Shown one piece after another: positions 1 through 12,300 of a DNA stretch of 64,000 nt. Below the pieces are notes generated by a model, which was given only the letters and a program-made list of their open reading frames with translations, ran no database searches and was not told where the DNA came from. The position numbers and the translations under genes are program-made. The stretch comes from Phlebiopsis flavidoalba (Eukaryota > Basidiomycota > Agaricomycetes > Polyporales > Phanerochaetaceae): assembly GCA_035772785.1 (NCBI GenBank), contig JAOCPU010000042.1:1-64000 (forward strand), in the 5' to 3' direction. Every line of letters starts with the position of its first letter. Position 1 is the first letter of the stretch.

Positions 1-2225
1 CCGCGACTTGATATGGCGCGTATCAAGTCATGCACTATCACTTCTCATTTTGTTCACGTAATGTGGAGGCCTGTCGTCGAAGAAGCCAATCGTTCTCGGG
101 CACACTCCCCGTCCTTTGCAAGGTTATTCAAGGAGACTATCATCGTAGTCAAGCCCCTCGAAACCACTACCACGACGCTGCGAACAACGGCACGGTGATG
201 CGCAAGCACAAGCCTTGTCTCTCTATCAAGACGAGATTTCTCAGCTGTAAGATGCTATGTCTACATGGGCTTTTGCTGGGCTTATTCCGATTCATCTCAG
301 CTTCCGTGCATTGGATGAGAAGCAGCAGCCTATCCCTGGGATACTGCCACCCGTTTCTTGGGACTTAGAAGCCGTAGAGGCTTGGCTTGTAGAGCATGCC
401 AAGGTCGCTCTCAACGGTGGTGTCGTACCTCCGCTCAATACCGAATATATCTTCAGCCCAATAGTGGGTTCGATAGGTGTCGAATACCGTAGTTTTGGGG
501 ATATCAACGAAAAAGCGGATCACCCCCCCGATCAATAGGCTCACGGAAAACCTAGCCTAACGGCGCAACGATTTTAAGGAATCGTATCATTGGGCTTTGC
601 GGTCATCCGACGAGACAAACGTGCAAGAGCAGCTGTGTGAACGACGTCTCTCAGAATTTCATTTTCGAAACTAGTCCTAGCATCTACCGGCTCGCCCAGA
701 CTATCGCCAATCTCGTACATGCTCGCCTAGTATGCCCCATCGCCCAAGACGATCCAATTGAAACTGTCTCAAATCTCATTCGCAAATACACCTCTGGCTT
801 CCGCATCAAGACCTCACCTGCTCCGCCAACACCGCGAGAAGATCTCACGGTGCTCGTCACTGGATCGACAGGAAATCTTGGATCTCACATAATCGCGGCC
901 CTGCTTTCAGATCAACGTATCGCGAGGATATATACCTTCGATCGCCCAGTTCCCGGAACTGTCGTCCCAGCAGAGGTTGAAGTCGGCATTTGAAGATTGC
1001 GGGCTCCCTGTGGGTCTTCTTTCGCGATTCACGACTCGTAACGATTACCGGTGATCTGAGCACTCCGTTGTTCGGACTTGACCCGGCTACATACGACGAG
1101 GTGCGCACAGAAATGATCTAGGATAACGCGCATGAAACCCCTAGCTAATGGTCATTGATAGCTGCGGAGCTCGCTTACCCACGTTGTGCACAATGCGTGG
1201 AAAGTCAACTTCAACCTTTCACTCGTTTCATTCGAGACTCAAATTGCCGGCACCCCCGCAAAACTTATTGACTTCTGCCTGGAGTCCAAATATTCGCCAA
1301 AGCTACTCTTCACTTCTTCAATCAGTGTCGCTCAAGGCTCTGACCCTGCTCATGGCCCTGTCCCGGAAGAGCCCCTGTCCGACCCACGCGTAGCAGTGAG
1401 CAATGGTTATTCGTCGTCGAAATACGTCGTAGAGATGGTGTGCATTATCTCACCGATGTTGGACCACACTGAAGTATTTCCTCAGCTCATCGTGACCATG
1501 CAACGAAATTCGGATTGCGATTGCGAGGCACCTCGCTGCGCATTGGCCAGATCTGCGGATCGAATACAACAGGGGGGCGTGGGAATACCACCGACTGGGT
1601 TTTCCCATACTCTTCAAGTCAAGTATCGCCCTGGGCTGTCTGCCGGACATGCAATCGGTGGGTGCCACCTGTACACAAAACGTTGTATGGTGCTGACGGC
1701 CGACCCAAGTCCCTGGACTGGGCACCTATAGATGCAGTGGCCGGCGCGATTCTCGACTTAATAGTGTCGGATGCACCCGCGTCCTCGGTTGTGAACATTG
1801 TGCATCCACGCCCGGTGCCTTGGTCAACGGTATTCAGCGAAGTCAAGAATGTCCTGGGAGCACCTACGGAGCTTGTCCCGTACAGTTCGTGGCTCGCGAA
1901 GTTGGAGGAAGCCAACATCGAACGCGAGTCATGCTGTCTTAGAAAGTATAGTAAGTGTCGATGAACCGTCAATTGGGGTTTCGAGTCGTCTGATGCTCCT
2001 GGTGTTAGCCGGCGCTGCAGCTTCTACAGTTCTTCAGGAGCATAAATACCGGAGGAAAGGGCGTAAATATCACGTTTGGCACGAGCGAATCGTGTCGTCT
2101 CAGCATCACGATGCGTTCGTTTACAGCCACTTGGTAGTTCACACGTTCGTCGATGGATCGAATACTGGGAAACAGAAGGGATTTATCACGTCGAAGAGAT
2201 AAAGTGCGATAATACAATTGGTTAG
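1..2225 (+). CDS. Adenylate-forming reductase (A-T-R, NRPS-like), copy 1, 5' part outside window
   Basis: This is the C-terminal part of an NRPS-like enzyme that would activate a carboxylic acid as an adenylate, load it on a carrier domain and release it by NAD(P)H reduction. The end of the adenylation domain lies at 62-230. A carrier domain follows at about 290-640; its serine codon region is split by an intron after GFDS-like residues, then ATILRNR. The thioester-reductase domain starts near 845 with TGSTGNLG (NAD(P)-binding GxxGxxG) and has the catalytic YSSSK at about 1405. The C-terminus includes RRWIEYWETEGIYHVEE and stops at 2223-2225. An intron at 1101-1161 matches copy 2. The frame changes several times by single-base indels, so it may be an assembly-damaged gene or an early pseudogene. 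It aligns throughout with the copy at 28-32 kb. The substrate cannot be deduced. Confidence 0.82.
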
Positions 2226-4995
2226 CAGTCATGTACATCCTATATACGAGGAAAATGAGTGTCCATGGCTTCTACGTCTGAATCGTCATGTTATCAATAC
2301 ACCTCTTAGCATGCGTGACCAAAATCCCTAATGATCGACGCCATATGATTTTGGCAGAGTATCTTGGGCCACCTTGAGTTGTACACGAGATGTGCAAGCA
2401 CGTCAATTGAGAGCTCTGATTCGGTGTACTGAGCACACTAAATTGAAATATGGAGGATAGCTTACTCAAGATTGACGAGCTACATTCATGTTGCAATGTG
2501 GAATGAAGAACCTAGGGGCGAGTTGTGTCGCCTATTGAGAGAGCATGTGGTAGGCAATCCCTTGACCAAATCCTTTGAGATTGTGATATGCTGTTACGGT
2601 GCCTACGCATTTCCGACATGCTTGAGAACCAGACTTCAGGAAACATTCGCAATGCTGAGTCCATAGTCAGGTTCGCCTTCGCTATTGCCATACACTCACC
2701 GCTCAATGAAGGGTATATTCTGGGACAACCGAGAGGGCACTCGTGACGGTCCTGCTGCCCAACGCAGCTACAACCTCGGATGTGGTCCAACGGCAGTACT
2801 ACCACCGATAGCAAAACCACCGTGACTATCAGCATGCGTTCATTCAGCGGCATTCAAATAAATCGCACCGCACAAGGGTTACTTGATGGCCGACCGCCTA
2901 CAGGGTGCCACCGGGAAGATACGGCAGGTCTTCATGCCAGGGGCGAGAGATTGAGTTGAGCACGGGACAAGGACGTCTCCCGACGGTCGCAGGAAGCAGG
3001 ATGTCGTTCGCCCGAGACGGAATGGTGATTTCGGCAAAGCTTAGCCCAATATGAAGGGGTATGGCGTGGTTCGATATAGAAGACTGGGTTGGGTTCACCT
3101 CGGCGGTGATACAAAGCAGTGAGTGACGTGCCAGGGGGTCTATGAACGGGATCTGCGAGACCGCAAATTAGGACCATATCTACATGCGGGAGAGTGAGGT
3201 GCAGTCTTAAGGCTCACTGACCAGTCTCGAAACATCCAGGGAGGCGAGGTCGCGGATTGAAGGTGCTTCGCGATTGAATCCGTATTACGGCGCAAGAGGT
3301 ACAAGATGCTGAGCATTGCGGAGAAAGAGTTCGCCATTTTCGTGGTCCCTGCGAGACGTTATGGAATGACTTTGTGACTAGCGTTTCAAAATCAGGCCAT
3401 TGAAAGCGTATTGAATAGCGGAGAGAGCTCACCTCCCTGACCGGGTCCACGACGTAATCCAAACCGTGCTAGATGGCCGTACGACGACCTCGATTAGCTC
3501 TGCCTGCGCGCCAACCATAGGCTGGACAGGAGAAACATCGCGCAGTCGGCACAGAGACATTTAAAGTGCGCCTCGGCGAAATGGCGGATGTACAAGCTCT
3601 CGATGACTTTTGCCATACAAGCTTATAGGAGACGAAACCAAACGTCTGTTTCATCCATGTTCTGAATGACCTGTGTCGTAAGGAGAGCGGCGACCTTTGG
3701 ACATGGTCATGTCAGATCCGTGTCTGAAAGGACATACAGACCACTTCGGATGCCCTCTTAATTGGGGGACTCGCGAATTCACGCCTCGGGGGCTGAACTT
3801 GCGTGAACCTCTCGCGTGTGTTGATGTATTGATGCAGCGACCAGCTTGTGCTTCGCAATTTACGTTACGTAGGCCGCTACTCTCTTCGCACACTGCATCG
3901 TGTCGAACTTCACAATGGCCTGTTCAAATCCATAGAATGGACCACCAGATAAATAGATCCGGGTTGCAAAAAACAAAGATCATAGCATACGGCGCTGTCA
4001 CACCACACCATCTTTGTGTACCCCCCCCCCCCCCCCCCACCCGACATCCCCTGATGCAGCGACCCACAAGGAGCGGTTACACAACCATAGGAGCTCTTCA
4101 ACGATTGTTTTCGTAGGCACACGAGGGTATACGCTCGGTTGGCACGATAGCTCAGTTTGAACAAGTTGCTATTGAGAAAGCGTACGAGTAATTTTGACAT
4201 GCATTACGCGGCGGGGGGAGCCTTGCTGACAAGCAAACGCATTCGTCGTATCTGACACGGCGTTTCGGTGGATACCCTTATGACGAATTGAAGTCAGCGT
4301 TATGTTATAGACTTGCAGGATGGAGGTCAGAAGGAAGGGCAACGGAAAAAATCCACATGGCTTTTATGCCGCTCTCGGACTTGATGTGTCTTTGACATTT
4401 TACATGTCCGTAATGGTTGCATCATCCGGAAAAGATCAAGAAACAATTGCTCACCAGTCACCAACGCTCAAACCAGTTTTCATCAATGTGCTGCCCAAGT
4501 CCACGGGTAATGCTACGAGTTTCGCAACGATATTTGCAAGCTCATGAGCTCAACTGACCCGTAAATCTATACAAATGCTGAGTCGCTGACAGCATCTAGG
4601 TGAAATCGACGTGAGAGGGGAGGACAGGATGGACAAAGGAAAGAGCGCGACGCGGCAGAAAATTTCGGAGCTGATATATCCCAGCAATGCCACGTGATAG
4701 CGTGTGACCGAACCTGCCCCCGATGACCGCTTGTGAACGACGAAGCATATCAACCACACCCAATTCAGGCCCAACACCACGCAGTACGACAGCACCAACT
4801 ACAGCTCACTTAGTACACCCACGCGCCGCCGTACGCCTGTCACTCACGCGCAAGCACCAGCGTCCCGACCCGTTCCTCCCTTGTCCACCAGGTACACCCC
4901 CACACGTCGCACCAAGCACCACGTCTCGCCTTACGGCAAACTCGTCTCCTTCTTGTCGATTTCTTTGTTTCACAAAGCAATCATTCGGCAAATAA
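2226..4995. other. No recognised gene
   Basis: Short open stretches occur on the minus strand between about 2500 and 3460. One begins with a hydrophobic segment (MLIVTVVLLSVVVLPLDHI, near 2830) followed by a cysteine-containing stretch, but no family is recognisable and no run of exons can be assembled. A run of 18 C lies at 4021-4038. Confidence 0.4.
4021..4038. repeat. Homopolymer tract C18
   Basis: There are eighteen consecutive C in non-coding sequence. A similar C19 tract lies at 27847-27865. Such tracts are length-unstable in genomes and are often mis-sized in sequencing. Confidence 0.9.
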
Positions 4996-6050
4996 ATGCG
5001 ATCTCTGGACAGCCTTACATCACCGCCACAGCGCTCTGCTCGCCGTCGTGGCCTGCCTTTGCGCAGGACATCATCCTGAAACTGGCCGAAAACACAACTA
5101 CGCCACCGGCCATCTCGGGAACATGGAGCGTTACAGGAAGTAAAGCCGTTTCTACAGGCTCTGTGCGTCTGTTTTATCCCAACTTTGGGTTGCACTGGCT
5201 GAAACGGCGTTTCGGATCGCCTAATTGAAATGCAGGGGTTTGCCAACCCTCTTGAACCAGAGACATTCACCTACCCCAAGAATCAGCATTGAATGTCGTT
5301 GATGTCTCATATTCATTGGGAGGTTGGAATAATGTCCTTGCTATTGTACGTCACTGAACCAAATGAGCCTATAGCACTGACGATGGTCTTCTATGCAGAT
5401 TAGCGCTGCAAAACTATGCTCTTTTTTTTGGTTTAACCTACATGAGTCTCTTTCCTTTTTTCTAACAGCAATGGTCGCAGACACCTCCCCTTTGTCATGT
5501 TTTCAAATGCTGGCACGAGCTTTTAACCGCAGGCTCGGGAGCCAACTGCATTCACGGTGTGTCAGATGAACTGGCGTCCGACGGAATCCAGTACCCACAC
5601 TGTCTGGCGTGCAACCGCCTTCCATTGTTATGATCACCCTTCGGCGATGGCTACAGCAAATCCAGGACCCATGACGGCGCGGGGTGTCGAACTTGTCTCG
5701 GAACAATATACCAACTCTATCACCCCCCGCATCGCTCTACCAGTTACTCCCGCGCATCTTCCTGGATCTCCACATGGCGGGCCCCAAGCTGCGCACCTCT
5801 TCCAGGTCGACGGCCTCGCCAAGGTCGCACCGGGACAGTATCCGCAGCCTACGCGACACGAAGAAACATGCTTCCCGACGCGGGCCCATTGCGCATACTG
5901 CACGACGGTTCAACCTGCAGACGGCGAGCGCACAGCGTGAGATGCACAGAAGCGCAGCTGGCGCGGGAGAAAGTCGTGGGTCCCGGCGGGCATCCGTTGC
6001 CCTTGGGTTGTCGCGTGGGCACAGCATGTGCTGCGTCCTTTATTCTCTAA
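4996..6050 (+). CDS. ROT1: ROT1-like ER protein
   Basis: ROT1 is a fungal ER membrane chaperone involved in protein folding and beta-1,6-glucan/cell-wall assembly. In order, the sequence shows a hydrophobic leader (SALLAVVACL, about 5030-5060), then ISGTWSVTGSKAVSTG (about 5110-5160), an intron ending at about 5234, and GFANPLEPETFTYPKN. Then come remnants of the CITGV-type segment, SIVMI and PFGDGY (5620-5660), RIFLDLHMAGPKL followed by LFQVDG (5755-5815), NMLPT-like residues near 5870, and a weakly hydrophobic tail ending ASFIL-stop at 6050. The order and spacing match the ROT1 family. The frame switches several times; one break is explained by an extra T in the CCTTTGC run of the leader. 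The start at 4996 precedes the signal segment. Residues around 5280-5470 align poorly and may be intronic. Confidence 0.75.
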
Positions 6051-8316
6051 ACTCTGGAGTACTTATTGGACCTTCATCGTCGATTCTTCGCTAGCACGAA
6101 TCGTGATTGACATTTTTTGTTCCTCTCATACTCTTGCTTCCGTTATCACCGCACGTTTTTCGCATTGGCCCTCGGACCCTTCATCCTCCTTTGACTCCTC
6201 CTGTTCACGAGCTACCCATAGTTCCCGTAATACCCAGTCGACCGTTACCGCTCGTTTTATAACGATCGTCTACTGTCATGCCTAAAACACGCTATGTATT
6301 CTACGCCACTAGACACCCGTTCGCCGCAGCCCTTGGGTGGCTGCGGTGCCCCTTACAAGCCGTGGGAAAGTTGGAGCCCAGTTTGGCGCCCTTCGGGTGA
6401 TGCGCTTGGATGTTCGCACGCGCCTCGCAGGTTTGACCATTTGTTTGACAGAATGTGTCGCCAGCGCAGCGGATGTAAGTGAGTGCATCGTCAAAACTCT
6501 AGTTGCTCTCTTCTGATCTCCATGTCAGTCTAGGATTTCACCGTTTGCCCGTGAACAACAGCACTACGTTGTAAGGCCTGGCTGGTATTTATCTCTGGAC
6601 CTGCTCTCACGAAGCTGTACGCAAATATTGCCACCGGTACGAAGCCCTCGGGTTTTTTTTTCTTTTTTTGATCAAACTTACCAGACGCAGAACCCGCCAT
6701 ACCCCGCACGACCGCTGCGAGGCCCCGAACTTGAACTCAAGGTTCTACTCCTCGACCGGCACAGCTGTACCATCAGCCCAGTGGAACCTTCTCGCCCTTT
6801 CCCCAGCTTCCCCGCAATTCGCGGTTACATCCTAGAGCTCGCAGCTCGCTCCCGATATGCGGCCTAGGGTCTCTGGAAGGCGAGGTAAGGTAGCTATACC
6901 TACGTGTCTGACGACAAAATGGGCGAGCTCGCGAGGCTGACGGCACCCGCTAGATAGACCGCTCAGTGGTCGTTGAGCTCCCAGACTCTGGCCCCATACG
7001 TATGTCCTGTCCTTGCAGACAAGCCAGTCACGGCCGGCCAGCCGCCCGCCCGGCGGCCCCATGACCCAGACGATTCTGAGGGGCCCGTCCGAGGCAAGGG
7101 CTCAGGGCCCTACCCACCAGCCTCATCCCTTTAGCCTCCTATCAGTTACTTATATCACCAGCCATTCCATCCCCACCAGCCGCCTCGCGTTCTTTCTATC
7201 CCTCACCATCTCCACGATCGACCGCCTCTTCGCGCCAAAGACTGCGGCGGGGACATCACATGTGCACATATCTACCACCCCGAGGCTCGAGGATCACCCG
7301 CGCACAGTGCCCAACACACACGTCCGCGCGAGGCGGCGGCGGCAGCCACGCCGCCTACCCGCGTCTTCTACCCCGCACGTCGGACGCGGGGTGCCATTCA
7401 TCTGGCTCCCTGGCGTGCGGGGAGACACAGCGCCGGTGTTAGTACGAGGTTCGGGGCGCATTAAATGGGGCTGTGCGGAGGCGGCGTGCAGCGCGCGGCG
7501 CACGGGGATAGTCTGTCCGGCTGCCCTTAGGGCGGGCTGGTGGCTGTTGTATTCTGTAGCCAGCTGTAGTTCGCTGGCAGGTGGTGTGCAAGCGTTGTTG
7601 ATGGTGTCCCGCTGGGGCTGAGTGCCTGATGCTAGAGTGTACTGTAGTGTGCGGATTATTCGTGACGCGTCTCCGCCGTGCGGTGTTCGCCGTCGTCCTG
7701 CCGGTCAACATCAGCGATCTACACGGTCCAATAGCTTAAATTCCTCTCTTCTTTTCTCTATGGCCTCTCGCCAAGCTATTTCTCAGCCGACACTGTCTGT
7801 CTCCATCCCGCCAGCCACACCAGCAAGCAAAACCACGCCTGATGCTGCCTGATGCAAGTCACGAGACTGGAAGTCGTTCGCGGAGAGGCGGGGCGTGCGC
7901 CGTCTTGCGCCGTGCACGCTTCGGCGGCGCGTCGGTTAATTTCTTCCTCGCCTGATTGGCTCGGCGAAGGGACGTCGATGCGCGGATCATATGCTTGTTT
8001 CAGGGTCTCAATTGGTGTACACGCGTCTGCCCCCCTCTTACTTGCACATATCCAGGGTTATACTGACTTGTTGTTTTATATTCCATTTGTTCTGCCGTAG
8101 ACGGATAGAATAGGAAATGGTTTACATTACCCGCCGCCTCGCGCGCTGCGACGCGCCGACAGACAGGACAAGAAGACGTAGTAAGCAGTCCTTCAATGAA
8201 CAGCAGAGTGCGGTCGTGGGTGCTGGTAGATATAATTACAGGTGGTGGGGGGGCAGGCTGTCCATTCATGGCCGACCTGACGTCCAGAGAGAGATGGGGA
8301 TCATAATACATGCGGC
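6051..8316. other. No recognised gene; GC-rich segment
   Basis: From about 6630 to 7600 the sequence is GC-rich and open in several frames at once, which is a composition effect. A pyrimidine-rich leader and ATGGCCTCTCGCC (7760) precede a 30-codon open frame ending at 7852. No domain is recognisable. The region separates the ends of ROT1 and PRE7, which face each other. Confidence 0.4.
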
Positions 8317-9397
8317 TTAATCTTTCTTCAGTTCCCCGGCGTATCACGAAGACACGGTCGCCGTCCGGGTTTGTGCTCAACTCCTGGATGCCACTACGGC
8401 CTTCGAGGCGACTTGCGCAGATCGACTTTTGCGAGAATGACGAAAATCTCGAGGCCATCGCCGACCTAGAGAACAAGAACGTACGTCAGCGCTGGCCATC
8501 GCGTGAACACATGAACGTACTACTCGATGTGGCGCTCGGTCGCAACCCGTAAAAAGGAGTCAATGACGATAGAGAGCACGTCCGGGAGCGGAAGATGAAC
8601 GGGATGTGACGACCCCCCGCTGGTGGTTGCTGATTCTTGAAGTATATCTGGTTAAAGCACGCGGGTGTAAGCTCGGCGAACAGTCGGACCCCATACACAC
8701 ATACCTGGTTATCTAAGAACGGGCTGGGACAAGAGCCTGTGCAGCGCCTGCGGCACGGACATGCCTCGCGCTCGTACGAGCCGACAGGATCAAAAGAGTA
8801 GACCGCGCCGGAGCCTGGCAGGAACAGACGTTCGGCATGAGTTCAGTGTGCTCGCCGGGTGGAGAAAAGTGCAGTGACGTACCGTCTTCCTCAATGCCGC
8901 CGAGGATGTTGTAGACGTAGTACGGGAAGAACCGCTGAGCATACAACATCGTATAGTCTGGATGAGTCGTGCGATCGCACGGATGAGGCATGTCCTTGCA
9001 TGCGCGTGGCGGTACCACTTGGCAGGTTACATCAGAAACTAAACACGGCGCGTGAACGCGAGTTGTAAGCGTACCTCAAGCCGTTGCTTGACCTTCTTGA
9101 CGAACATGACGTGTTGCCGTCCGCTGCAAAGCCGTTTACGGCTAGCACAGCGCGATCGGTTCTGCATGGTGGTGCTCAGTGTCCAGGCCACAACGCGCGC
9201 ACATAACAAGCATGACCACGTACAGTCGGAAGACCTTGGGTGCATAACGGGTCTGGATGCTGTAGCCCTCGCTTTGTCGCGTGTCGCCCGCGACGACGGT
9301 AAAGTCTGCGCCGGCGATGGCGAGAATGGTGCCGCCGTTCTCCGAGTACGGGTTAAATCTGGCGTTCCTGCGGGTGCGAGTACGAGCCGTCGGGCAT
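8317..9397 (-). CDS. PRE7: 20S proteasome subunit beta type-1 (beta-6)
   Basis: This is a non-catalytic beta subunit of the 20S proteasome core, acting in cytosol and nucleus. Reading down the minus strand from ATG at 9397: FNPYSENGGTILAIAGADF and VVAGDTRQSEGYSIQTR (about 9360-9250), an intron, then AVNGFAADGN and FVKKVKQRLE (9140-9075), an intron, WYRHAHA and YAQRFFPYYVYNILGGIEE (9010-8880), a poorly resolved stretch, then ATERHIEV, GDGLEIFVILAK and DGDRVFVIRR, finishing with a RRELKKD-stop reading at 8317. The last segment needs one G removed from a GGGG run, which is a homopolymer change. All conserved blocks are in family order and the length fits (about 240 residues). The start has a good A at -3. 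Confidence 0.9.
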
Positions 9398-12300
9398 GGT
9401 GTGGTGTATACGGGCGGGATAGCGACAACAGCTTGGAGGATGTGCGAGGGGGAGGCGGGAAGTCGCGAGATGGAAGTCGAAATGCAAGGGGGATATATGC
9501 GTGCGCAACTCAAGGGGCCGCGTCAGTTTCGCTGGTCGCTCCTTTCATCTGCGCGTTTACTTCCTAATGCGGAGTTTCAATGCTATATTTCCGAGATTAC
9601 TGCTAGCCTCCGCCCGTCCATCTTCGTTTTCTCACCTACACCTGCTTCTCTCCCGATGATTCACCGTCTGCCCTTTGATATCGTTTGTCTCCACACAGGC
9701 CTTGTCAGCTTTCAAAATTGCACGCTAGAGTGGAGTTCTCGCCACTCCGTCCAAAACAAGAAATCTTTTCCAAACTCATCCTTCGTATTTCGCAAAACAG
9801 GTCTCACTCTTTGCACTCGTAGGCGTATGTGGGCTCCTATCTCCAGTTTGTGTCCCCCGTCCGCGGCGACGGTACACTCTGCGACTCGGCTCCCACCATT
9901 TGACAGCACCACCGCCCGCATTCATTTCCCAGCGGACGAGGCCCGCCTCGTGTGTTTGCTGGACCCTCGCCTGAGTCTGCGGGCTCCTCCTTCTCCCCCT
10001 GCGCACACACCCCACGCCTCGCATCGGAACAGATCTCTGTTGATCTCCCCGGGCATTTCCCCTTTTACACCTCCTAGTCCTCCCGCGAGGAGCGCGCTCC
10101 TTTACTTATCTGCCCACCGTTCGCCATACGCGCTGCACTGATAGGCCTGGACGATATCAAGGCACCCTATGGTCTGTGACTGCGCCTGAACGTTCATACA
10201 CGCCGTGTGTAGAACCCTGACTAATTTCATTTCTCACTGCAATTAGACTCTGACATGGAGGCGACTCTCATACACGGGCAGAACCCAAGAAGTCCTCCTG
10301 GATGGCTTCTTCCAAAGAGTTGACTACAGTGGGAGATCTGTAATTTTGATTTGTTCAGAAACGTTGCCTAACAATCGATCATCATGTTTTTATCGCATCT
10401 CTATACTTGCAAGTATGATTCTATAGCGATGCACACTCGGTTGATAATTAAGTCATCTACTTGTTGAAGGATAGAAATAGGAAACTGTCGCATAGGTTCA
10501 AGACAGCGCGCGATCTACAAAGTTGTGCAGGAATTGTAGAATTTATGGTAGGGCGCTTAGACTTTCACTGCTAATGTCACAAGCGTTACGGGTGGTTTGA
10601 TGACGCTTGCTTAGGCACTTGGCTGTCCCGCCCTGCCCAAAATGGATCTCCCGACGCGGCCCGGCGCCATCAATTCGGACATAGCCAGTGTCACTGATGC
10701 TGCCTTTGCGGCTGTTTCTCTCTCAACACCATCTCCCATATTGTCACGTTGCGCGATTTTGGTTTTAAGGATCATGCTGACAGATAATGGGTAATCATCT
10801 TGTGAGTGACAATTATAAATGACTCCCCCATCAACGCGCCTTGACTTCGCACTTATAGGCGAGATTTCGTCGTGTGAAGCCGACCAGGACGAGCGACTCG
10901 GGACGATCGCGAGCTCGCGCGCATGATAGGTCTAAAAGCTGATCTGGGTGCTACTACTCTACTCGTAATAGTGCAAATGTTTAACGCCTAGCTTGCAACG
11001 CTCGGGACCAGACCCCCAAGAGGGCTTGTAAGCGCAAGTCCTTGTCGAAACACGTGAGGGTACGATCCTGACGAACTTGACGACTCAGGTTCCCCTATCT
11101 TGAAGTATTCAATTCCCCACGGCCAAGACACAGTGGTGCTCACACCCTCCGTCCGTCAGGGGACCGGGGGCTGCAAGACCGCGCGATGCATTTTAGCCAC
11201 AACCGCGACACCTGGCACAGGTGCTCGCTGTGAGAGAGACATCCGAATGGATCAGTTTGCGCAATGTCGTAGACGCAACCATCCCCTGAACAACTCAGAG
11301 CGAAACATCCTACTGTGCATACACCTACATCAACCAAAGCAGGAATCAACAAACACGGAGACGTCACCCAAATGCCACCCGACGCGGATTGCACACATGC
11401 GGATTGGATCTGCAGACGGGTAGCTGTGTGTATTGCACAAGTCGCCGCGCCGGGTTTATTAGTGTTCGAATTCGTTCAAAATAGGTGAATAGTCCATTGT
11501 CGTGGATGATTTGCGTAATGCACTCACATAATTATTGAGATAGTCGGACTCGTCACGCCTTGCTTATTGTCACAATCATCGATACAAATAACATAAACGG
11601 TCAGCGTCCTACAATCAGCGTGACGGGTGACGCGTGCCTTCGAATGTGATCTCGTAAGTGATAATCGATATCGATAGTCTCTCGATACTGACTTCAGTGG
11701 TCACAGTGGTGTCTGCTTTGGGCTAAAAATCTGGGTCCCCACCCGGGGGAGATTTGCCAGGATCTCGTCAGGATTTGCCAGGAAGGATCGTCCCAGCGTC
11801 GTCAGCCTGAGTTCCCAGGGGCAAGCGCACCCTTTCCATTACCGCGTCCGCTCCTCTCACGCAAAGTGATAGTCGGCGAGGGCGCACGCTTCCGTTACCA
11901 GACGAAAAGACCGCACGACATGTCGGCCTAATTTCTCATTCCGCGCACGCCGCAGTCGTCGCGGCATGTCTCCTATCGACGTTATTTTCGGCCCGAAACC
12001 CACAAAGTCAACCAACATCCTCAACTCTCTCCTCGTCCTCACGATGGTGGCGACGCGTTCAAAAAAAAAGCCGCCCGCGGCTGACGACGGCACCCTCGAC
12101 GTCGCGCGACGCCACCAAGTCGCCGTTCCCATTGGTTCTCCCGAGATCTCGGACGCAGACGTTTGCGGTTTTCGCGCACTGAGTCGACAGCTACACCTAG
12201 GCCCCGACCCTACCTGGAGCCGAGACCCGTCTCTACTCCTACAAGGACCTCAAAAATAAAAACATTACATCATATTGCCCACAACGAGCGACGACAATCC

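Noticed and set aside
1..2225. Calling A-T-R copy 1 a pseudogene because of stops and frameshifts
   Set aside because: Conserved introns, nucleotide-binding and catalytic motifs, and a family-typical C-terminus remain. Its breaks are single-base changes like those in genes that must be functional.
9281..10141. Longest single open frame of the window (286 codons, plus strand)
   Set aside because: Its first part is antisense to the N-terminal exon of PRE7, and the rest is low-complexity Ser/Pro-rich sequence upstream of PRE7 with no recognisable domain.
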